From Nothopassalora personata (lineage: Eukaryota; Ascomycota; Dothideomycetes; Mycosphaerellales; Mycosphaerellaceae): a stretch of 64,000 bases of DNA. The stretch is taken from positions 6,262,001 to 6,326,000 of the forward strand of contig CM066287.1 of NCBI GenBank assembly GCA_033816765.1, in the 5' to 3' direction. Positions 29,481 to 39,313 of this stretch are shown one piece after another; positions within the stretch are counted from its first letter, which is position 1, and each line of letters opens with the position of its first letter. A model generated the notes under the pieces. The model was not told the origin of the DNA. It worked only from the letters and a program-made list of their open reading frames with translations, and did not search any database. The translations under genes and the position numbers were made by a program.

Positions 29481-30174
29481 CCATATAGCAGCACGGTGGC
29501 AACCGAAGATCTAGGCCGCCATGAGGGCCCAGTACGGCCGTAATCTCATCCGCTATGGACGCACAACACTATCGACCACCACATGCCACCAGGTGCTCGC
29601 AGGTGACGCCGGAGCGGCCCTGAGGAGCAGACGCTGATGGCGTCCGCGGTCTCTTGAAGCCACATGCCGATCTCAACCAGGCGATACTGCTGCTGTTGTA
29701 CTGTACCAAGTAGAAGCGAAGCATGCAATGCGGTAGATCGGGGGCCACGATGCGCTGGCCGCTAGAATTCGGGCTCAGGATTAGGTAGGTCAAGGCGCTG
29801 ACGGGCTCGGATAATCCTTGCCTTCCTGCTGGCGCTTCGCAACTTCATCAGTCTTCTGCTGCACAACACTGCTGCGAGAGTCTGGGATCCTGCACAATGG
29901 ACAAACTCAGCCCTGCCGAGCCGGGGGCATATTCTCTATTATTATCAGGGAAGCGTGATGCACCTTATTATCTCGACTTCGAAAGGCGCCCGCTTCCTCC
30001 CTCTATGCATTAATAATAATTGCGCAGGATTCCTCCGGTAGCCTGCTCGCGGGTAGACTCGTTTGCACGGCGCTGGTAACACAGCCTCTCCATGCAGCTG
30101 ACCACGGCGTTGGGACAAACACAATCATTTCCCTAACCAGCTTCCCTTCATCTGCGAGTCATTCCGCACCCAGC
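29481..30174. other. Intergenic DNA upstream of the 30.2-kb gene
   Basis: Normal composition. I see no gene; small frames at 29546-29793 (minus strand) have no support. It probably contains the promoter of the gene at 30175. Confidence 0.4.
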
Positions 30175-32108
30175 ATGCACCCTGCCGTCCACCCAGTGCT
30201 TTGCCCTCGTCATCAATCTCCTCCTCTGTTTTCAGAAGACGGTGAACACGCGGCCGACCATTACTCTTTCCAACGACGTGCATCCACCGAATCCACACCA
30301 AACCGCTCACGCCCCAGAACTCGTGACGACCCATCTCGACCTCCACTGTCTGGATCGCGCTCCAAATCGACGAGCACAAACATGGTCACGCCGGAGGAGT
30401 ACGAGTCGCTGCCGCCGTCCATACAGTAAGTTGCCTCCCCGCCGCACCTCATCACCTCACTGCCCGGCGCTGTTCACGCTATCACCACCGACCATCACAT
30501 CGACAGCACAAGCTGTCACATCCGCATGTGGCAAGCACACAGTGAGCTTCGCAGTGCTTCCGTGTGTGTCACATATATGAGCTCATCTTGCGGTTCTACT
30601 TGAAACCGCTACCACTTGCACCACCCACAACTACCATCTGGCTTTTTGATTGAATTGCCTCATCGAGCACATGATGGACTTGCACTAACGCGCCATGCAG
30701 AAAGAAGTACTTCTCTTCGGTGGAGCGGTTGCGCATCGCTCAAAAGTCCGCTGCACAAAAGCGCAAGAAGCAGCCCACAGATAAGGGCCCCCGATCCGAA
30801 CCATGGCTGTCTCCTAAACCATCGCTGGAGACTCTGGCAAGACCGAAGACCGCTCACAGCTTTCGACCCTCAGGATTCTCGTCTTCGCTTTCAGCTCGGA
30901 CAACTCGATCGGAGCGTTCCGAGGCTGACGTGGACGAGGAGCAAGCTCTACGTTTCTTGGCCTTGCCTGAAAAGGTCAAACGATCTCACTTCACGCCGGA
31001 GGAGCTAGTGCTGCTGACAGAGAGCTCGGAGCGAGCATTGGCATCCGTTGCCCTTTCAGACGACAGACCGTCGCGTCGCACTACCATCGATCGAAAGGGC
31101 AGCATCGGACTCGACAGAAACGGGAGCGTAGGTCTTTCCTTGTGCCAGTCTTGGGTATCGGATGGAATGGTCGACGATGTAGAGGCAAAAGACTGGCTGG
31201 AATTTGACGCGGAGTCGATTGGAAGTTTTGATTGCCCTGAAGAAATTGTGAGAACCTGTGCCAGGAAAAGCTCCATCAGCTCTGTGCATAGCTTCGCACC
31301 GACTGTTGCTTCGAGGACGGATTCGAGGAAGAAGTCGTCCTCTCGAAAACGTGCGATCAAGCTGGCACCGATACCTCTACCGCCCCCAACACTCTTACCT
31401 GCTGTGCCACCACTGCCTTCGCCTACCACGCTCAGTAACCTCAACAAGCTTTGCCAGCCTTCCAGCCCGAATCCAGCACCTCCAGAGGCCGCTGCGCCGA
31501 TCAAGTATTACAAGGACTCGCACGCCAGGCAGAAGCTCAGAGAGTACCTTGCATCTCCTGAGAAGTTCGATGAAGCGATCGAGTTCGGCTTTCCGGGCGA
31601 GCTACGTCTGCCAATGCGTTCCAGCTCTCTAGCATCACCCTTGGAATGTCCAGCTGAAGATGAAGATGAAGGACTTTCGGCAACTGACAGCAAAGACGAA
31701 GATGATGACGAAGCTGTGGCTGGCTCGCCCAGGACGCCGTCGGTTGTCAACGAAGCTTTCACCAGCATCACAACCCCACACTCATCCCTTGATTCGGGAG
31801 TCGTTCTCCCTCATACACTAGGAAAGGCAAGTGCCCGTTGCACGTCTCCAACATTTGACGGCCGCGAGATGACTCTCCGCATGACCCTGACGAGGCCCGA
31901 CCTTCGAGCTCCAGAAGAAGAACTTTACGCTTTTCAAAGGAAGGAGGTTTCTGGTGTCGACGTGGCATCAACTGACTCACTCGCGCTCGAGGCACTGCCT
32001 GTCTGCAACGATCATACTGGCGCCCACGGAGCCTTTGCAGTGCGCCAAGGATCGAGAGGCGGTTTCAAGCAGGTCTGGAAGAATATCCGCGGCAAGTCGA
32101 GTCAGTAA
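30175..32108 (+). CDS. Conserved-looking Ser/Pro-rich protein of unknown function
   Basis: Two exons: 30175-30425 and 30701-32108, with a 275-bp intron (GTAAGT...CAG) in phase 2; 552 residues. The junction reads EEYESLPPSIQ-KKYFSSVERLRIAQ, a smooth amphipathic segment that supports the splice model and is probably the most conserved part. The rest is low in complexity: Ser/Arg-rich N-terminus, LALPEKVKRSHFTPEELVLLTESSERAL helix at about residues 170-200, a Pro-rich stretch (PLPPPTLLPAVPPLP), a YLASPEKFDEAIEFGFPGEL motif and a basic C-terminus. No catalytic domain or membrane segment. It could be a regulatory or cytoskeletal adaptor; that is a guess. The first ATG of the frame is used; Met at the later NMVTPEEYE is an alternative. 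Confidence 0.7.
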
Positions 32109-32651
32109 CCATTCGATATGATCTTTTTGGCCGATTTGGCATTTCTTTTGTGATCTGGAGCGTTTGAGCATGTCATTTAGCGGTCGCTCTAGCCATCTTT
32201 TGCATGGCTGCATATGGATAGCCATGGATGTGGCAGGAAAGAATGGGCAGGCAGAATTACTCGCGTTGTCACGCGTTCCTCACGGAATCGATTGTATCTA
32301 GTATTGTAACATTGTAACAGTATGGGAAAGGGTGAAGTGCAGTGCACTCCAGCATACATACTCAGTGTCGTCCACTTGTCACTAAAAGGTTAGCTTATCA
32401 TAGAACCGCGGTGGTGTCTGGTGTCACATGCTACTGTGCCAACGCTTTGGACCTGCGACTCCACTTCTGGTAACAACCTCGATACATGTCTCAAATCAAA
32501 ACTTACGCCTCACGTTTCCGTGTGTGGGACAAGTCACGCTACAGTATCTCAATCGCCTATCTACCTAATCGTAATTCCACACAGACCACCACCTCTCTGA
32601 CTTCCAACCTGAACCTGCACCGCCGAAGAGCTCCCTTCCGCTCCAACAACC
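32109..32651. other. Intergenic DNA between co-oriented genes
   Basis: Terminator and promoter space of about 540 bp. No RNA gene or repeat seen. Confidence 0.4.
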
Positions 32652-33744
32652 ATGGCAGCCTCCATGAGCCTCAAGGAGCTCGAAGATGATCCGCGCCTCT
32701 TCCTTTACACGTCGCTCACGGCCGGCTCCTCGCACATTATCACGGCCACCTCCCGCATGGAAACGATCCTCAAAGCCAACAGAATCCCTTTCCAGGCAAT
32801 CGACACAGCTACAGACACCAAAGCGAGACAACTATGGCAACGAAGAGCGGGGCAGAGGAAGCTACCGGGTCTGGTGAAGGAGGGGTTCGTCATCGGTGTA
32901 TGTGCGTCACAATGTGCTGTTGGACACAGAGGAGATCTGGCCAGGCTAACCAGAGACGTAGGATCTGAACGAGGTCGAGGAATGGAATGAGTTCGGCGAG
33001 CTCAAGGAGAATATCGGAGATGTACCTGCCCATAATGCTGCCGCTCCCGCCGGCGGACAGGTCGGTATACAGATTGCCGCGACGCTGAACACGAAGCCTT
33101 CCATCGGCGGGACAGCATCCAAGTCACCGGTCAACAACGCACCTCAACCGACCTTCGACAAGACGAAAGCGATCGCCCTACCAGGAGCGGCAGAGATCGC
33201 GGAGCGCAACAAGACGAAGGCAGAGGCAGCGAAGAGCCCAAGCCAGCTGGAAGCTATCAATCCCGAGACTTTGACTTCAAGCCCAGAGGATAAGAAGAAG
33301 CACATCGAGCAGGCGAAGGACATCGGCGAATCCCACCCAAATGTCGATCATCTGTCGGCTCCTGCTTCAAGGATCCAGTCCGGAACCGCGACACCTGCAC
33401 AGCAAGAGGAGGCAGCAGAGGGCGTGTTGCCCTTGACAGCAGCTACTGAACCGACGGAGAAAGCGGATGACAGCAAACAATCCGAGGTACCAGTCGAGAT
33501 TATCAAGAAAGACGAGGAGGAAAGCAAGGCAGCAGCAACGGAGAAGAAGGCGGACGAGGGCCTCAAGGTCCACTTCGAGAAGAAGAAGCCAGAGGAAGTG
33601 CAGAAAGACAGCTCAGACGACAAGACAGAAGCCGCTGCCAAGGGCGTCGAGGACTTGCAAGTAGACGATATAGACGACGAGCCAAAACCGCAAGAAGAAG
33701 CCGCAAAAGAAGAGGACAACGCGGGAAAGTCGGTAGAGGACTAG
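32652..33744 (+). CDS. SH3BGR-like (glutaredoxin-fold) protein with acidic tail
   Basis: Two exons: 32652-32897 and 32962-33744, with a 64-bp intron (GTATGT...GTAG) in phase 0; 342 residues. Residues about 15-105 (LFLYTSLTAGSSHIITATSR..., then RKLPGLVKEGFVIGDLNEVEEWNEFGELK) fit the SH3-binding glutamate-rich protein family, a thioredoxin/glutaredoxin fold lacking the catalytic CxxC. The splice joins FVIG to DLNEVEEWNE, restoring the expected fold end. The remaining 230 residues are Glu/Lys/Ala-rich and probably disordered, in keeping with the name of the family. Its cellular role in fungi is not established by the sequence. It is convergent with the GRF-finger gene at 34038-35252. Confidence 0.85.
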
Positions 33745-33965
33745 GAGCTATTGCTTCGACTTTCCGGAGGAAGAGCGTGGTAGACGACCCAAGTTCGAGT
33801 CAGAATTGAAGTTATACCCACTGCGTCTTGGAGCGTGGAGTATTTATTGTACAGCGGCGTTTTTGCATGGATAAAGAGTTTGGTTTGATACTGCTTCTAA
33901 TTCAAACATTGATCTTTCCATATCCTGATCAATCTGGCTGGCTTCAATACTACAGTTCGCTCATT

Positions 33966-33986
33966 GGGGGGGGGGGGGGGGGGGGG
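33966..33986. repeat. Poly-G run (21 G)
   Basis: An uninterrupted run of 21 G in the short space between two convergent genes (33744 and 34038). Able to form G-quadruplex or triplex structures and prone to slippage and sequencing error. Confidence 0.9.
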
Positions 33987-34037
33987 TATCACGCTCAAAA
34001 CCAGGGCATCGCTAATCATCGCCGAAGATCACGTCAC

Positions 34038-35252
34038 TCAAAGCTGACTCTCCTCCTCCTCTCCAGGCTGTCCAGAACCTTTCTTCCATCTCAACTGTGC
34101 AATCACGCTCCGATCCAGCTCCCTCTGCGCTTCCAAGCTTGCGATTGTTGATTCCAGCTGTACGATCTTTGCGTCTCGAGCCTTCACGGCGAGCCGGGAA
34201 ATGTCTCGTCCTTTTGTTACGCCTTGTGTCTTCAAGTCATGCTTTGACAAGATGCTCCGAATGCTAGACAGTTTTTCTGGGGGGATTTTGATCGAAGCTA
34301 GCTCCGCGAGGACCTCGCTGGTGAGGGAACTGGCAGAGTCAGCCGGGTTGACGAGTGCGTCTTTATGCCGGGAGGGAGGCGATGGCGTAAGTGGTGCAGC
34401 TGATGTTGCTGGGGGCTCCTGAGCTTCTGGCAGCGGTGTGAGGGGTGTCGCTTCCTCTGCGGGACTTAAGGCGACATTGAAGGATACGGTTCTACGATCC
34501 ACTTTCGCTGTAGACGGGCTGGTGAAGTAGTCGCTGACGGTCTTCTTGCCCGTTGCTGGAGTCGTGGGTTCCTGCTCCTTTAGCCAGGGTAGGGTGCGGG
34601 ACGGCTTCTTGACAGATGTCGCTGGTGTTGCATACACTCCTGTCTTCTGTGCCTTGTGCGGTGTCTCGCATATCGAAGGGTCTGCGGCGATTTCTGCTAG
34701 CTCGTTCTCCTCATCGCCGTTCAACGACCACGGCTGCGAGTCTTCGTCTTCGTCCAAAATCATGTCCCGCGCATTGCGCTTCCTGCTGACGTTCGCCGCG
34801 GCCAGTTCTGGCGAAGGCGAAGGTGTCTCGGAGTCTTCTCTAAAGATGGGCTGCTTGCTGTTCGTTCGAGAAAAGAGTCCTTTGCCTGGCGGCAGAGGCT
34901 TGCTGTGGGACGGTACGTCCTCCGTCCTCCTCCCGGTATCCCATCCCTCTTGGACCTCCTGCTGCGGCTCATCGCGACTGTTCGCCAACACTGTCGTTTC
35001 TTCTCTCAGCTTGGCCTCTTCGTTCCAGAGAAAGAAGTCGCATCCTTTGGCTCCGGAAGGTTGTCGCTGTTGGCAGGTGTAGAACCATCTACCCTGGTTT
35101 GGGCCCTCCTTCTTGACTTTGAAATGGTCTGCGGGTAGTTGCGGTGTACAGTTGCAGTGCCATATGCCGTTTGCGAAGACGCCTTTGCCTGTTGCGCTTG
35201 CTGTTCCTCCACCTCTTCCACGCCCACGAGCTCCTCCGCGGCCGCGGTACAT
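34038..35252 (-). CDS. GRF-type zinc-finger protein
   Basis: Single-exon frame of 404 residues. The N-terminus is an RGG-box (MYRGRGGARGRGRGGG). Residues 33-78 form a GRF zinc finger: ligand candidates C33, C35, H43, C60 and C71, with the hallmark NQGRWFYTC. GRF fingers in APE2, TOP3A and NEIL3 bind single-stranded DNA. The middle is low-complexity Ser/Thr/Pro-rich with the motif KKTVSDYFTSP at about residues 235-245, resembling the hydrophobic PIP-like patches of replication and repair proteins, though not a perfect Q-x2-(I/L)-x2-FF box. The C-terminus (about 355-395) is a short coiled coil. A role in DNA repair or replication is inferred from the finger. Confidence 0.85.
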   Translation of the reverse strand: MYRGRGGARGRGRGGGTASATGKGVFANGIWHCNCTPQLPADHFKVKKEGPNQGRWFYTCQQRQPSGAKGCDFFLWNEEAKLREETTVLANSRDEPQQEVQEGWDTGRRTEDVPSHSKPLPPGKGLFSRTNSKQPIFREDSETPSPSPELAAANVSRKRNARDMILDEDEDSQPWSLNGDEENELAEIAADPSICETPHKAQKTGVYATPATSVKKPSRTLPWLKEQEPTTPATGKKTVSDYFTSPSTAKVDRRTVSFNVALSPAEEATPLTPLPEAQEPPATSAAPLTPSPPSRHKDALVNPADSASSLTSEVLAELASIKIPPEKLSSIRSILSKHDLKTQGVTKGRDISRLAVKARDAKIVQLESTIASLEAQRELDRSVIAQLRWKKGSGQPGEEEESQL

Positions 35253-36192
35253 TGAGTGTTGGGTTTGGTGGTGGCCTTACAGTCGCGTAAGTCTTCTTGT
35301 TACAATGTCTGTAGTATGTATGCTTTGTTCCGTGGTCGCAGGTGGGTGAAAGTACAAGCTCACCTGAGTGAATGACGCCGCAATTGGAAAGTTGTGGCTG
35401 GTTTCCCTGCCAGCCAAAACAGGCTGTCATCATTGCCTCCGGCGATTGCCCACAATCATATCACTTCTTATTAAACATTCCTCGAATCACTAATGCTCCT
35501 CCAAGAACCACAGCAGTCACCCTTTGACAGCGGAGTGGAATTGACACAGACATGAGCACTCACCTCCAACAGCTCAAGGCTTGCATGCCTTGCGGAGCTG
35601 ACCGAATCGCGAGGACATCGGAACCACTGCCATGGGGGTGAGTTGCCAAACCAACAAGGACATGGCAGCATCCGCTCCTGGCCCTGACTGCATTCGCGTA
35701 CTGTACAGTACTAGATTGCGGTGATGGATGTCATTGTTGACATTCACCTCGTATAAGTGGGTCGACTCGGTCCATGTTCGTCCACACGCCGCTGGAAACC
35801 CCAGTGCGATATGTAGTGCACGGGGGTCTATCGACGGCGTGGGATACCTGGTGGAGATCATGAAGCCAACGACATCATCATCGTCGCTGCGATCATCAAG
35901 TCTAATTTCGCTAGTCTGGCAATTTCTCCGAGGATGCGAGAGGTGAGACAAGTAAGATGAGAGACAGTGCGTGTGTATGTGCGCAATGTCGAAAGAGTTC
36001 GTCCTTGTGCTTATTATGGATACATCTACCCCATACAGCAAGCGTGATGTCTAGAGTCACGAGCATGCCCCTCCCCAAATAGAAAATACAAATAGATGTT
36101 CGCTCTGTGCGAAATTATACAGACATCATACGAGAGACACCGAGAAAGCTCGGCCGTCAATATGTCGAACAGCCTCCTGCCACAAATGCCAT
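35253..36192. other. Intergenic DNA
   Basis: About 940 bp between two minus-strand genes. It contains a perfect 14-bp palindrome GTACTGTACAGTAC at 35698-35711. A 155-codon frame on the minus strand (36041-35574) shows no domain and no codon bias, and I do not call it. Confidence 0.4.
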
Positions 36193-37852
36193 CTAATATC
36201 CGAAAGCGTTCTGTACAAACCCATCCGCAGGGTACATCGTTGCGCTGAAAGTCGGTGGCGCTGACACTGTATGCTGCATCATCGGCGCCGTGAAGTCGTT
36301 ACTTGCGAAGTTCATGGTCGGAGCACAATCGATTGGTGTTGGATACCCTGTAGTGAAGTCGGTGACTTGCGGGTATTGTTGGAAGGTCATTGCATCGGCG
36401 GTGAACATCTCCTGTTGTTGAGGTAGATCGAAACTCTCCGGAATTGAGTCTTCGTTCGGCAGCTCCGGTACGCTGTTCATGCTCGCGCCGAAGGCTTGAT
36501 CGGAGGATACTTCGATTTCCTGCAACCACCCATTCGCTTTTAACCATTCGATCGGCGGCCAGTCGCCACCCGCCTTGCCAGCTCTACTCTCCCTCTCCTC
36601 GCCTCTCGCCTTCCGGCCTCGCTTACGAGGGCAGAAGTGAGCTCTCCTCAGGTGGGCAGCAGCGTTGTAGTACACATTGTACTGCTTGTGCTGTTTGCAT
36701 TGCTTGCAGATGCCAAGAGGTTTCGCCGGCCACCATTCAGTTCGTGTCGTCGGCTGCGTACAGATCCAGACCTTGCGGCACTCGGCGTGAGCTCGATCCC
36801 AGTGCCTTCGAAGTTCGTGCTCGCCGCGGAAGCCGCCGGGGAACTCTTCGCACATGTTGCAGTAGAGTTTGGGGTGTTGAGGTCGGACGTAGGTGGCCTT
36901 CGGTATCGCTTCCTTACGCTTGGCGCTGTTGTCTTCTGGTTTCATCTGTCGAGGTTTGGCGTCTGGTGTTGTCGATGCTGACGACGAGGTGGGACCTTCT
37001 GGGATGCTTTTCGGTGCAATCGACTGCTTGGCGTTCTCGATATGCTTGCGTCTTCGATCCGAGGCCTTGACTTCTGTCGATGCATCGCTGGAGGAGCTGT
37101 CGCTGCGCTCCATGTCTTGCGCGTGACGCGGTAGCGTAGTGTCATGAGCGTACTGTTGACCGCCAGGAGCAGCAGTCAAGTTTTGACCATCAACAACAAC
37201 AAAAGGAAACGTTTCCGTACAACCTAAGCCATATCCCGCACTGCTAAGCACATGCGACTCATTACCATCTTCAAAGCCGATAGTAGGCTGGGTCAGACTA
37301 CTAGCTGGCTGCTCAACAGGACACGGTACGAAAGGGTTATTTTCTAAATGAACAGGAAGAAAATCGGGAGCATTGATGAGGGAGGAAGACTCAACACGCA
37401 TCATGTCGAAAGCATCTGTCACCGACGCACTGGTCACACTACTCTGTCGGCTCATCGCTTCACTTGATGAGAGTGAGGATGGAGACAGGTGGGTCGGCAT
37501 ACTCGTACTTGGCGATACTTCATGTGCCGATGAGGGCAAGCAGTGATTTAAGGCGTACGCAGGTTGAAAGGAGGGCCGACTTTCGTCTGCGCCCTCGACT
37601 CTCGGCCGCTTGTTGCTCTCAAATGCTGGCGTTGCACCAGCATCGTTTGAGTCGCTTTGAAACTTTGAGCAATACTCGCCGGGTTCAAAGACTTGCACGT
37701 CGTCGAGTCGAGGTGGTGAGTTGGTCGTACCAGCCGGTCGGTAGGGTGTTGAGCCGTGAGTGTAGCTGTGCGAGTAGTCCATGTCGACGTGACGGTGGTT
37801 GCGCTTGCCGTTGTTGCCGTTGTTGTTGTTGTTGTTGTTGTTATTGTTGCCG

Positions 37853-37923
<71 letters not shown>

Positions 37924-38340
37924 GCTGCTGCTGCTGGCGTAGAGCGGATGATTCGAAGATGGTGCCGATTGATAGCCAGAGTCGTGAGAGCCAGCCGTTG
38001 TCAATGACCGGGCCATGGGCACTGGTGCAGCATTGTGCTGGTAGTCGTAGTTGGTAAGCCCGTCGTCCGGTATTCGAAAGTCCTGTAATGATCAGTCATG
38101 GTTAATGGCCCGCGCCAAGCTTAGGTTCCCTACAAGAGGCCCGTCGTAATACGCGTCGCCAGCCAGTCGCAGACCAGTGCGCGCCAGGTCCTGGCGTACA
38201 CATCGAGGTGTATTTGAGTCGAAGCCGTACTGTAGTTGACCCGTTGGCCAGTGTGCTGCGTCGGCCTGCCAGAAGAGCGTCGGATCGTCCAGCTCCAGAG
38301 CGCCGAAATTGGCGTCGTTGGGGATACTGTGGCAAGACAT
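36193..38340 (-). CDS. C2H2 zinc-finger regulator with poly-Asn tract
   Basis: Two exons on the minus strand: 38340-38134 and 38082-36193, with a 51-bp intron (GTAGGG...TTACAG) in phase 0; 698 residues. The start MSCHSIPNDANFG at 38340 is chosen because it is the last Met before conserved-looking sequence. Zinc-finger region: LYCNMCEEFPGGFRGEHELRRHWDRAH (about residues 475-500), followed by a second Cys/His cluster (VWICTQP...ICKQCKQHKQYNVYYNAAAHLRRAHF). The layout resembles fungal-specific C2H2 proteins. Around the fingers lie basic clusters (RKRGRKARGEERESR), Ser-rich stretches and a C-terminal Gln/Phe/Tyr-rich segment that could activate transcription. A long Asn homopolymer near residue 120 is encoded by an (AAC)n microsatellite. 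Target genes unknown. Confidence 0.8.
37820..37924. repeat. (GTT)n/(AAC)n trinucleotide microsatellite in coding sequence
   Basis: About 35 near-perfect GTT repeats interrupted twice by GCCGTT-type units. It encodes the poly-Asn tract of the C2H2 protein. The length is a multiple of 3, so slippage changes protein length without frameshift. Confidence 0.95.
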
Positions 38341-39313
38341 GATAGGTGAGTGAGGCTTTCGAGGAACCACGGCAGTGTGCACGTGGCCGATTACACAGTG
38401 GTGTGGGAGTGTATTTGATGATGCACCCAATGGTCGGATGTTGGGTCAGGAAGTGCTGGTTTCGTGAGTTACGGTGAGGCGGGCGGTCGATGGGCAAACG
38501 TGGGCGAGCAGGTGTTCTTATTAACATGCACGGCAGAGCAGCGTCTCTGAGATTGCATCAGGAGCTTCTCGTTAGCGGCGACGAAGGCAGACTTGGTGAC
38601 ATGGGGTAAAGTTGGTTCCCGTTTCCTGCCTTTTGTGCATGCATGGCATGCAGCATGGGGTAGGTTGCATGTCCAGTAGCAGCAGTGACTGTGCTGATTG
38701 CGAAGTGCGGCGAGATGAGCTGCCAAGCTGAGAGGGTACCGTAGCGAAGGCGATATGACGGGGAGGTGGACAGCGCAGAGGCACGCTTGGGGATGGTGCC
38801 CGCGGCTGACGATTCGGCCAGGTTGGGCAAAAGGTAAGGCAGCGAATGAGAATGAGGAGCAGGCATGACAGCGAGCTGATCACAAGCGCGACGGCAGTCT
38901 GATCATTGGATGATCGATCTGGCATGTGGTGGGACATTATGACCTCGCACAATTCCGTCAGTCCTGAGGCAGACACACACACACACACACAACATGAACA
39001 GATCGGCGCCGCCACGGTGACAGGGCCCACGAGGCCCAGTTCCACCGATCATCCTCAACAACGCGAGATGACGCCCGCTACATCATCATATTCAAGGCAT
39101 CCCGACGTCCAGCGTGCAACACTGACCCTTATTATGCTGCTAGTCACGGAGATTGCCAGAATCTATTGCTTCGGGACAACCGCACTGCGAAAACGCTTGC
39201 GCCGCACAAGGATGATGATGTTTGCAGAATGCGAACCGACACACTCTCTCCTTCCCGGAAAGGCAAACGACAATAATTAATTCATCTATCCAGCTAGCCT
39301 CGGCCTCCTCTTA
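38341..39313. other. Intergenic DNA with (CA) repeat
   Basis: Promoter region of the C2H2 gene (minus strand) and 3' region of the next gene. A (CA)n microsatellite lies at about 38973-38991. Several overlapping frames without support. Confidence 0.4.

Noticed and set aside
35574..36041. 155-codon minus-strand frame
   Set aside because: Composition is unlike coding sequence of the neighbours, and it lies in a region with frames open in both directions.
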